DNA of 64,000 nucleotides from Sternotherus odoratus (lineage: Eukaryota; Chordata; Testudines; Kinosternidae): positions 10,178,651 to 10,242,650 of the forward strand of contig JAVMKO010000003.1 of NCBI GenBank assembly GCA_032164245.1, in the 5' to 3' direction. Positions 21,560 to 33,600 of the stretch are shown here, in pieces. Both the position numbers and the translations under genes were made by a program. The notes under the pieces were generated by a model. That model made no database searches. It saw only the letters and a list, made by a program, of their open reading frames with translations, and was not told where the DNA came from. The stretch's first letter is position 1. Each line of letters starts with the position of its first letter.

Positions 21560-24542
21560 TTAGATGTTTTAGAAAATCCCATTCTTTTCAACCAAATGCT
21601 TCTAGTTCAGAAGATGTAGACCTGGGTTACTCTAAGTGACTAATAAAAGAAGCCCAATTCACTCTTAATAGATCCAACAGGCATTTTTGTAACTTTGTAA
21701 TAATCATGTACAAAACTCATTTAGATTTTGTTTTTCTTACAAAATTTTAGAATGAACATGTTTGCCATTTCCTTGGGGGGGATTTCTCAGTCCTATGTGC
21801 AAATTTAACTAGATTCACAATTTCAATGACATGGGTTTTTGCACTGCATGCCACAGCATATATTTTCTCAAGTTTTTGATGCAAAAGTCACTTGTATGTG
21901 AAAAATGATTTGTTCTAAGACTGGCCCAGTTCCATTTGAAAATGGATGCATTTTTGCTTGAAATACTTTACCAAAATTTACCAAAAAATCCTCCCACTGT
22001 CTAAGTTCATAATGAAATGCAAGAAAAAAATCATTTTATTAAGAATATTTCTTTAATCTCAAGGACTGGTGCAGTCATGAATATTATTACATTTGGAAAG
22101 AGTAAGATAAACTTATAAGATAACAAATGCATGGTAATGATACTTTAGTGTCAAACACAGCACCATAAACATGTATTAGCAGGAAATAAAATTTATGTTG
22201 GTTAGCCCTAAAGATAAGCATTAATCAGTATAGTGATCATAGATTTTAGAGATATGGGGCAGATTCTTAGCTAGTGAAAATGAACACAGTTGCATTACCA
22301 GCTGAGGAATTGGCAATGAGTAATGAATCCATATGCCACAGACATTTATGAGATACTTTGCATGTACAGAGCAGTATCTGGGCCGCTGAGATTAGAACCT
22401 TGGTTACACAAAACACAGGACTAGAGCAGTTCAGCTAAAGCAGAAACTCTTTTAGTCTTAGCGGTAGGAGGTCCCTTATCCTCTATGTGGGTGAGCTGCT
22501 AGAGGACAATGTCACAGGGCCATTGTACTACTAGATAGCCAATACCTCTCACCAGATCTGTCTCCAAACAGCCAATATCTTACCTAACTCAAGAGGATGC
22601 AGACAGACATTAAGACTGTGTAGGACAAAATAGACCAATTCCCTAGCTGATACAAATGGGTGTAGCATCCCTGGAGCTGATAGAGGTACATCCATTTGCA
22701 CCCGCTGAGGACAAAACCCACTGCTTACTGTGTCATACAAGCAATATGATGAGCAGTGGAGCTGGCTATACCAGGAGGAAAATGCAGCCTGCCTTCCCCC
22801 ACATGCTCCCTGTCTCTTTGCAACTCTAGAGACCCACTTCTGCGGCATATGGAAATGTCAGCTAACTCCATCGTCATTTTCCCAAGAATACATTAAACTA
22901 AAACCAACAACCTCCAGCTCAACCAAGCACAAAATTAAGCTAATAACAAATCTACCTGGCATCATGCCCTTAAACGTCCTAAGACTGGGGCTTGGGCAAT
23001 GGGTCAATGGAAGTGATTTGCAGCCCAGCCACTAGCACAAGCCAATTAAACCATGGCTACTGAGAGACAAAGCCTCCAGGCTGATCCTAACGACAATGAG
23101 AGGGAAGAAAGACCCCCAGAGATAAATGGGTCCTGGGCCTTACAGGGATTTGAAAATACTTTTTCAATTGCACCCAGAATGAAACAGAAACACAGTGTAA
23201 AGATTCAAGCACACCTCTCACAAGCTAAGAGTCCTGTCCAGTGCAAGAAATGGGAAGCTGAATTCAGCACTGGATAGGGCCATTGGGTGGACCTCTGAGA
23301 CAGCCCTGCATCCCGTCAGCTCATCACTATTCCAGTGTTGATCATTCACCATCTACTCATTGAACATGAATACAACAGGCATATGAGTGTATATTCATCT
23401 TGGTTATTCAGAAAGATTGTGACGAGGGCTATGAATTCACACTGGGGAGAAGAAATCCCCCTCAGCATTCTCACGGGAGCTGCTCAGAGATTGGGTAGGT
23501 GTAGGCAGAGTTACTTACCCACTTACTCCCACCCCAGAGCAGGTGGAAGGGGAATGAACAGAGACTTAACTCCTGCCCTTACTCACTGGCCGTAGGCATG
23601 ACGAAAGCAGTGGGAGATGGACGTAGAAGTCGACATTGGTGCTATAGACCAGCAGCAAATTACTATCCTGAGGAGCAAGGAGAAAGCAAGGGAGGAATTG
23701 AGGCAGAGAAGGTTGTCTCCTAGGGATACTTTTGGGAGCTCATGCACCACCCCTTGCTCAGAGTTGTATCTAATGTCCCCATCTATCCCTAAATCCTACT
23801 TTCCTTCCGTGCAGATGGGTAAGTATCTCTGATTTCAATTATAAATTAGGGGCACTGGTGTGGCACTAAACCAAAGGGGCTGAATAATTCAAATTGCATT
23901 TGCACTGGCTTGTGCTGCTGTAACCCCAGTTGCATGGTCCCAGGAGTAGAAAGTCTGCTAGGAAGACATCTATGGTACCAGGTCTTCAGCATCCCCTCCA
24001 CAAAGGGATGGACAGTAGGGCAAGTGCAATCCACTCAGTGGCCAGGAAGGGAGTATTGCAAAGGTGGTTAGTGCATGTGCTAATTCAATGCATCCCCGCT
24101 GCACTCTCCACAGGAAAGATTCCTATGAAGCTCTGGCTAGAAACTAAAACTGTCTCCACACCATGAAAGCCCCAAGAGAGGGTGGCAGCTGTAGTAATGT
24201 CTCCCCTTCCTCCATGCAGGGAAATTAGCACCTCCCTCTGCACTTAACTGAGGCCATTTTGTTTGATCAAAGTCTAAAAGAAAACCCTCTAGTAGAGGGG
24301 CATGTACTGTGAGGAAAACATGGGAAGCTGGTTGGTTCATACTGCTGGTAGAAGTAACAGAGAGACAAAGGAGGATTTTTCTCTCTAGTACAAAGACCTG
24401 GTGACAATATCATTACCTTTCTGATTGAGGAAAACCCCTAGACACGTGCAGCACATGGAGCACACTGCTGCAGGAATGCATTTAAATAAACCTAAACTAT
24501 AGGCAGGAAAGAGAACTAAGCAAGTTGTTCTTCCCGTTTCAG
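21560..24542. other. Gene B intron 1, mostly unique
   Basis: Aligned with 62410-63740 up to about 22330; the rest has no partner in the window. Frames at 22549-23832 have no recognisable domain. Confidence 0.55.
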
Positions 24543-24604
24543 AGATGATTCTGCTGGCTGCATTCCTGGGCCTGGCTGCTGTGTTGCAGCCATCCACCGG
24601 ACAG
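24543..24604 (+). CDS. CRISP: CRISP gene B, exon 2 (start codon and signal peptide)
   Basis: Acceptor TTTCAG ends at 24542; ATG at 24545-24547; donor GTAGGA starts at 24605. It encodes 20 residues, [20 protein letters not shown], a hydrophobic secretion signal with likely cleavage near its end. This start was chosen because no upstream in-frame ATG is spliced in and the exon ends in phase 0, matching exon 3. A G lies at -3 of the start codon. Confidence 0.92.
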
Positions 24605-27600
24605 GTAGGACGAGAGTTGGGTAGGAAACATTTCTCCAGTCCCAGGAACATTTTGAGATTTCTGAAATGTTTCTTGTCCTGAAACAGGATGAAAAGTAAA
24701 AATTTCAACTATTTTTGCAAACTGAAAAAGAAAAACACATTTGGGTTAAGTCATTCAAAACATGCCACTTCAGTCATTTCAAAGCACTGTATGTTGATTT
24801 TGACTATTTTTTGGGGGGGGGGGAGGGATTTTAAACCCAGTTAAGTCCCTAAAGCAACAGAAGCATTTAACGTGGCTTAAGTCCTTGAAACGGCACAAGT
24901 GTTCAAGGCAAACGGAAGGCCAGATCCTGCAAATACTTTCACGATTAACATTACTCCTATATCGCCTCTCACTGGCAATAAAATTACTCAAGTCAGGCAC
25001 ATTAAGAAGCAGTCCTAGGATTAGGACTCAAGACTCTTTGGCTGAGTGAGACTGAATGAAAAGTGAAATGAGCTTAGATCTTCATCACTGGGAAAACGGA
25101 AGGTTATAATGAAAACTGTTTTGTAACCTTAGGTATGACATTCACGATCACGAAGAAATACTATAGCACACTAAAGAACAAACTCTTTGTGCTATTTTTC
25201 ACAGATGTGAAAGGAGTAAGATTTTCAAAATGTTGAAAGCTTCAGCAAAATTTTCCAAACAGATGCTTAATAGTCATATAGCTCCATATAACAATCTCTT
25301 TGCTATATGCCTGTGCAGTTCTTAGCACAATGGGATCTTTACCCAGGACTTGGCTTCCTAGGTTCAACCACAATGGAAATAAAGAAATAATTCAATGTAG
25401 TTGTTCCTGTCTTACCAGCACCGAATTTAGCCAAATATACAGTATTTAGATTAGAAGAATCTGTCAATCCAAAAAACCCTAAGATTAGATGATAATATTT
25501 GTTTCTCATTTCTAAATTGTGCTCACCAGAGCACATATGAAGTAGGGTCCTAGGTGACATAGAATACAGACAGAATCTGACCCACAATTTATTAATTATT
25601 GAGTCATACTAATTAAATTCATTTTAAAATATTTCATGAATAATGATATTGATAGACACATTACTTGGAATTGATTCCTAGCTTCACATGTAAGATATTT
25701 CAGACTCACACAACCTATATAAGAAAAAACATTGTACATTTTTTCATTTAGACATCAGATGTTGATGCTCTGTCAACTGACAAGGCAGATCAACAGAAGG
25801 AGATTGTTGACAAGCACAATGCCCTAAGGAGAGGGGTGAAGCCAACTGCTCGTAACATGTTGAGGATGGTAAGATGCATTTTGCAAAGTAATCTGTCATG
25901 TATACTATAATGTTACTAGAGAATCTGCAAGGGTGCAGCATTTCAGCCGGCAGAAAACGTGCCATTTGAATCCTTTCCCCAATAAGATGCCAGAGAACAT
26001 AGGCGTTATCAAGGAAAGGGAACAGGTTGGGGGTGACAAATCTTGCTGCTCACGCACAGCGTCTCCCTTTCAAGTGAACAGAAAACCCACCAGCTCTGAT
26101 CTCTCAGGTTGTCTTGTGGTATGTTCTCTGGAGCTCAGGGGTCTCAAATTCAAATGACCACGAGGGCCATTTGAGGACTAGTACATTGACCCAAGGGCCG
26201 CATCACTGACACACCCCCTGCGGCCCCTGGCCCTGCCTCCACTCCACCCCTTTCATGAGGCCAGAGGGTGCAGGGGGCGGGGGCTCAGGGCAGGGAGTTG
26301 GGTGCAGGAGGGGTATGGGGTGCAGCAGGGAGCTCAGGGCAGGGGTGCAGGGCAGGGGGTTGGAGTTCAGGAGGGCTGCAGGGTTCGGCGGGAGCTCAGG
26401 GCAGGTGCTTGAGGTGCAGGAGGAGTGCGGGGGCCGGGCTCCATCTCAGCGCGCACCGGGGCACGGCAGGCTCCCTGCCTGCCTGCCCTGCCCCCACGCT
26501 GTTCCGGGAAGCATCCGGAACCTAGGAGAGGAGGGGCACATGGGTCTGTGTGTTGCCCCGACCGCTCCTCCAGCTGCCTCCCCCGAAGCTCCTGTTCCCG
26601 GCCAGTGGGAGCTGCGGGGGGCATGGAAACAAGGGCAGCACACAGACGCCTGCGCCCCCCAGGTTCCAGCTGCTTCCCGGAGCAGCACAGGGGCAGGGCA
26701 GGCAGGCAGTCAGGGAGCCTATCCTGACCCCGGTGCACACTAGGCTGGAGCCGCTCTAGGTAAATGGAGGGGGGGGTGGAGCAGGGCAGGGAGCTGGCGG
26801 GAGGGTGAAAATAACCCCGCGGGCCACATGTTTGAGACCCCTGCTCAAGCTAGTCACCATGGCATCTAGCCTCCTCCTAAAGCATGCAGTTACTGAGTTC
26901 CTTCTCTTTTACTGCCCAAATGAAGGAGAAGGAGTCGTCAAAATTTTAAACACTTTGAAAATGCAATTTCCAAGTGTATGTTCTCTTCTACATTTTGCAT
27001 TACCAAGAGGTACACATCTGAACACCAAATGTTTCTCATTTCATTAAGGAATGGAGTCCTGCAGCTGCAATGAATGCCAAAAGTTGGGCAAATGAATGTA
27101 CTTTATCCCACAGTCCCCCAGACAGAAGAACAACTAGTAAGTAAAGCGTCAGTTTTAAATGAATAATGCATAATTCAACCAAGTATATGAACAATTTTCA
27201 CATAATACAACCCCATTCATATCTAAGGGGTATTAATATTTTGCTGAACGAATAACATTTATAACAGTGGAGTATATGGATTCATCTATTCTTCTGTGTG
27301 ATATTTGAAGTTAAGCAATATTTTCTGAATATAGACTAAATTTAAACATTAAACAAATAATGAAAAAATTCCAAGAAATTTCACAATTTTTAATTTTGGG
27401 GGAAAAGGAAAAATTTTCAAATGTTTTTATTTTAAATTTATCTCCTTCTAATCCCTCTCCTCCGAGTCCTTATCCCTAAACAACTCTAATAATATGAAGA
27501 GTATTTTGTGTTAAGGTAAAACACTTTTAATTGAGGTCACAGAGTGATGAACAGTGCTATTGTCACTTTGAGCTTGTTCAAGAGTGGACCGAAAGCAAAA

Positions 27601-30600
27601 CAACGGACATGAGCACTCCTGACACACGATAAAGTTTGAATCCAGATCCAGATGTAAGCTTTGATTCTGATCCGCGTTGCACGAGTTTTATGCTGGTGTA
27701 ATTGCACTGACTTCTATGGAGTTACTCCTAATTTAAGAATCATTGCAAGAAAACCTATATTCTCAATATTTTCATAACAAACATCAGGGTGGATTAAGAA
27801 CATAAGAATGACCATACTGGTTCAGACCAAAGGTCCATCTAACCCAGTATCCTGTCTTCTGACAGTGGCCAGTGCCAGATGCCCCTGAGGGAATGAATAG
27901 AACAGGTATCATCCATTAATCCATTCCCTGACACCCATTCCCAGCTTCTGTCAAACAGAAGCTAGAGACACCATCCCTTCCCATGCTGGGTAATAGCTAT
28001 TGATGGACCTAGCCTCCATGAATTTATCTAGTTCTTTTCTGAACCCTCTTATAATCTTGGTCTTCACAACTTCCTCTGGCAAAGAATTCCACAGGTTGAC
28101 TGTGCATTGTGTGAAGAAATACTTCCTTATCTTTGTTTTAAACCTGCTGTCTATTAATTTCATTTGGTGACCCCTAGTTCTTGTGTGATGAGAAGGAGTA
28201 AATAACACATTCTTATTTACTTTCTGAACACCAATCATGATTTCATAGACCTCAATCATATCACCCCTCAGTCTCTTTCAGAAGCTGAAAAGCCACAGTC
28301 TTATTTATCTCTTCTCATACAGAAGCTGTTCCATACCCCTAACAATTTTTATTGCCCTTTTCTGAATCCTTTCCAAGTCTAATATATCTTTTTTGAAATG
28401 GGGTGACCACATCTGCATGCAGTATTCAAGATGTGGGCAGACCATGGATCTATAGAGTTAATATGATATATTCTGTCTTATTCTCTATCCCTTTCTTAAT
28501 GATTCCCAACATTCTATTAGCTTTTTTGACTGCCATTGCACATTGAGTGGATGTTTTTAGAGAACTATCCACAATGACTCCAAGATCTCTTTCTTGAACG
28601 ATAACAGCTAATTTAGACCCCATCACTTTATATGTATAGTTGGGATTACGTTTTCCATTGTGCACTATTTTGCATTTATAAACAGTGAATTTCATCTGCC
28701 ATTTTGTTGCCCAGTCACCCAGTTTTGAGAGATCTTTTTGTAGCTCTTCGCAGTCTGCCTGGAACTTAACTATCTTGTGTAGTTTTGTATCATCTGCAAA
28801 ATGTTGCCACCTCACTATTTACCCCTTTTTCCAGATAATTTATGAGTATGTTGAATAGGAGTGGTCCAGTTGCAGATTCCTGGGGGACACCACTATTTAC
28901 CTCTCTCCATTCTGAAAACTGACCATTTATTCCTGCCCTTTGTTGCCTATCTTTTAACCAGTTGCCAGTTCATTAGAAGACCTCCCATCTTATCCCATAA
29001 TGGCTTACTTTGCTTAAGAGCCTTTGGTGAGGGATCTTGTCAAAGTCTTTCTGAAAATCTAAGTACGCTATAGCTACTAGATTGGTGAGGCATGATTTCC
29101 CTTTATAAAAACCACTCTTTTCTATATTTTCAACAAGTGTGTCCGGTACTGAAGTCAAGCTTACCAGCTTATCATTGCCAGGATCACCTCTGCAGACCTT
29201 TTTAAAAATTGGTTGCACATTAACTATTCTCCAGTCATTTAGTACAGAAGCTGATGTAAAGGATAGGTTATCGACAACAGTTAGTAGGTTCTGCAATCTC
29301 ACATTTGAGTTTCTTCATAATTCTTGGGTGAATACAATATAGTCCTGGTGACTTATTACTGTTTAGTTTATCAATTTGTTCCAAAATCTCCTCTAATGAC
29401 TCTTCAGTCTGGGACAGTTCCTCAGATTTGTCACCTAGAAAGAATGGCTCAGGTTGGGGAATTTCTCTCACATCCTCAGCCATGAAGCCCAATACAAAGA
29501 ATTCATTTAGTTTCTCCATAGTGGCCTTATCGCCCTTGAGTGCTCCTTTAGCATCTTGGTCATCCAGTGGCCTCACCAGTTGTTTACCAGGCAAAACATT
29601 TTGCTATAACTTTTTGAGTCTTTGGCTAGGTGTTCTTTAAAAAAAAATTGGCCTTCCAAATTATATTTGTACACTTCATTTTCCAGAGTGTATGCTCCTT
29701 TCTATTTTCCTCACAGGAATTTAACTTCCACTTTTTAAAGGATGCCTTTTTGTCTCTCACTGCTTCTTTTACTGTGTTGTTTAGCCATGGTGCCACTTTT
29801 CTGGTTCACACACTATGGTTTTTTTATTTGGGATATACATTTAAGTTGAGCCTCTATTTTGGTGTCTTTAAAAAGTTTCCATTTGGCTTGTAGATCCTTA
29901 ACAGTAGCTCCTTGAAAGATAGACATAGTTTATGGAGGAAACCAGAAGGCTGGGCTAGTATGAGATTCTTCAGGATGCTGTGGACAGGGAACGAGTGAGC
30001 AATGTCAAGGAGTTTTTGCTGGCAGGAATTTCTGTCTGGAGTGGGTGGCTCTCAGTTTTTGAGATCCCTTGGCATTTTGATAGATCTGGGCTCTGATACT
30101 TTATCAGTGCCATGAGGCTTCAGATAAACATCTGAATATTTGAATGCTTATGAGAATCAAAGTTAACCTTTGAAGCATTAGGATTTACCCAACACCATTG
30201 ACCGGGAGAGTGACAAGGGCAAGGCTGTAGTGTGTGGATGTTCAGGAAATGAAACAAATTCTTCCCACCAGACTCTCCTAGAAATTCCTGAATCTTCACT
30301 GGTTCTACCCACATGATGAAGCACTTGTATCTTCTTAAAACCCTTTCATCAGCTTTTCTGATTTGTTTCCTTTCCATTTTCAGCAGTGGGCTGTGGCGAA
30401 AATCTCTTCATGTCAACTGCACCCAGTTCCTGGTCAAATGCAATTCAAGCCTGGTACAATGAGGTGGAAGATTTCATGTATGGCATTGGGCCAACCAAAC
30501 CAGGGGCAGTGATTGGTCATTATACTCAGGTAGGGACCATAACACCACTTGTTACATGTTTTAACTGATACATATTTGATCTCAGAGAGGTACTAAAGAA

Positions 30601-33600
30601 AAATCAGAAAGCATACAGGGAGTGGAGGATGGGAGGGATCAGCAAGGAAAGCTACCTTATTGAGGTCAGAACATGTAGGGATAAAGTGAGAAAGGCTAAA
30701 AGTCAAGTAGAATTGGACCTTGCAAAGGGAATTAAAACCAATAGTAAAAGGTTCTATAGTCATATAAATAAGAAGAAAACAAAGAAAGAACTGGTAGGTC
30801 CACTAAAAACTGAGGATGTAGTGGAAGTTAAGGATAATTTATGCATGGCCCAATTTCTAAACAAATACTTTGCCCCCATCTTTAATGAGGCTAATGAGGA
30901 TCTTAGGGATAAAGGTAGCATAGCAAATAGGAATGAGAATATGGAGGTAGATATTACCATATCCGAGGTGGAGACCAAACTCGAACAGCTTAATGGGACT
31001 AAATCGGGGGGTCCAGATAATCTTTATCCAAGAATGTTAAAGGAACTGGCACATGAAATTGCCAGCGCATTAGCAAGAAGTTTTAATGAATCTTTAAACT
31101 CGGGGGTTGTTCCATATGACTGGAGAATTGCTAATATAGTTCCTATTTTTAAGAAAGGGAATAAAAGTGATCTAGGTAACTACAGGCCTGTTAGTTTGAC
31201 ATCTGTAGTATGCAAGGTCTTGGAAAAATTTTTGAAGGAGAAAGTAGTTAAGGGCATTGAGGTCAATGGCAAATGGGACAAAATACAACATGGTTTTACA
31301 AAAGGTAGATCGTGCCAAACCAACCTGATCTCCTCTGAAAAAGAAACAGACTTTTTAGATAAAGGAAATTCAGTGGATCTAATTTACCTTGACTTTAGTA
31401 TGGCGTTTGATACGGTGCCACATGGCGAATTATTAGTTAAATTGGAAAAGATGGGGATCAATATGAAAATTGAAAGGTGGATAAGGAACTGGTTAAAGGG
31501 GAGACAACATAGGGTCATACTGAAGGGCGAACTGTCAGGCTGGAGAAAGGTTACCAGTGGAGTTCCTTAGGGATCGGTTTTGGGACCAATATTATTTAAT
31601 CTTTTTATTACTGACCTAGTCACAAAAAGTGGGAATGTGTTAATAAAGTTTGCAGATGACACAAAGCTGGGAGATATTGCCAATTCAGAGAAGGACCGGG
31701 ATATCATACAGAAAGATCTGGATGACCTTGTAAATTGGAGTAACAGGAATAGGATGAAAGTTAATAGTGAGAAGTGTAAAGTCATGCACTTAGGGATTAA
31801 TAACAAGAATTTTAGTTATAAACTGGGGATGCATCAATTGGAAGTAACAGAGGAGGAGAAAGACCTTGAGTATTAGTTGATCACAAGATGACTATGAGCC
31901 GCCAATTGATATGGCCGTGAAAAAAGCTAATGCAGTATTGGATTGCATTAGGCAAGGTATTTATAGTAGAGATAAGGAGGTGTTAGTCCCATTATATAAG
32001 GCACTGGTGAGACCTCATCTGGAATATTGTGTGCAATTCTGGTCTCCCATGTTTAAGACGGATGAATTCAAACTAGAACAGGTGCAGAGAAGGGCTACTA
32101 GGATGATCCAAGGAATGGAAAACCTGTCTTATGAGGGGAGACTCAGGGAGTTTGTATAGCTATCCAAAAGAAGGCTGAGGGGAGATACGATTACTCTCTA
32201 TAAATATATCAGAGGGATAAATACCATGGAGGGGGAGGAATTATTTAAGTTCAGTACTAATGTGGCCACAAAAACAAATTGTCATATATTGGATATATAT
32301 TATATTGGATATAAACTGGCCAACAGGAAGTTTAGACTCGAAATTAGACAAAGGTTTCTAACCATCAGAGGAGTGAAATTCTGGAACAGCCTTCCAAGGG
32401 AAGCAGTGGGTGCAAAAGACCTATCTGGCTTCAAGACGAAGCTTGATAAGTTTATGGAGGAGATGGTGTGATGGGAAAACATAATTTTGGCAATTGATCT
32501 TTGACTATGGTAATAGAGGGGCCTGGTGGTATATAATGTAAAGTTGGAGGGGATGGGACCTAAGATACAGAGAATTCTTTCCTGGGTGTCTGGCTGGTGA
32601 GTCTTGCCCACATGCTCAGAGTTCAGCTGATCACCATATTTGGAGTCGGGAAGGAATTTTCCTCCAGGTAAGGAAGGAAAAATGTGTGAGAGAAGTTATT
32701 TGTATTTTTTAAATATTTTGGAGGCCCTAAGTTATTACTGGAATGGAGCACGATAAGAACCTAGAGAGATAAACCTCTCTGGATGGGTGTACAAACTCTG
32801 TAGAATTGTATTGCCTTATCCCTGGTCTACACTGGGAGGTGAGGGAGCGACCTAATATATGCAGCTTCAGCTATGTGAATAGCGCGCCGTAGCTGAAGTT
32901 AACATATTTAGGTCGACTTACTATGGCATCTTCACAGTGCTGAGTCAACTGCTGCTGCTCCCTCGTTGACTCCGCCTGCGCCTCTCACAGGTAGGAATCA
33001 TCTCTAGACTAGACACGATAAATCAGTCCCTGAAAGATTGATCGCTACCCGTCCATCCGGCAGGTAGTGTAGACATGGCCTTAGACTTCATGCCCCGAAG
33101 GACCCATTATGACCATCTAGTCCAGGGGTCGGGAACCTATGGCTCGCGAGCCAGGTGTGGCTCTTTTGAGACTGTCATCTGGCTCGCGGCGCTGCTCTGA
33201 CCGAGGCTGGGGGGCGGGGGAGGCGGTGTGGCGCGGCAAAAGCTCTGCCCGCGAGGCTGGGGGGCGGGGGAGGCGGTGTGGCGCGGCAAAAGCTCTGACC
33301 GCGAGGCTGGGGGGCGTGTCGCTCTTCTTCCCTTGCTGGAGTCGGGTCAAAGCAGCGTGACCCAGCGAACAAGTAAGCACGGGGGGGGGGGGCCTTGGGG
33401 GGAGGCTGGGCTGGGAGCGGGGGTTAGCCGTGTGCAAGGGGGCGTTGGGGGAGGCTGGGCTGGGAGCGGGGGTTAGCCGTGTGCAAGGGGGCATTGGGGG
33501 AGGCTGGGCTGGGAGCGGGGGTTAGCCGTGTGGGGGAGAGACCGGGCTGGGTGGGTCAGTTGGGGGGGGTTGGAGGAAAGGAAGTTGGGGGGGAGAGACC

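Larger units (their letters stand above)
15165..22330 (+). repeat. Tandem segmental duplication, copy 1 (spacer A to gene B intron 1)
   Basis: Collinear with 55725-63740. Anchors include GAAGTCAATGTGGAGAGAGG at about 15567 and 56097, the CR1 tail at 16100 and 58160, exon 1, and intron blocks at about 21670 and 63075. Copy-specific pieces: hAT at 17225-17545, a roughly 980-bp block at 18357-19333 including a SINE, and the truncated LTR at 20561. Confidence 0.85.

Noticed and set aside
23053..23277. 74-codon frame in gene B intron 1
   Set aside because: No motif, no splice support, no conservation seen in gene C intron within the window.
26255..26743. Long GC-rich frames on both strands (up to 162 codons)
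   Set aside because: They overlap in several frames, lie inside an inverted-repeat element and follow its tandem units; a composition artefact.
30629..31570. 313-codon frame as a host gene
   Set aside because: Reverse-transcriptase motifs show that it is a LINE in an intron.
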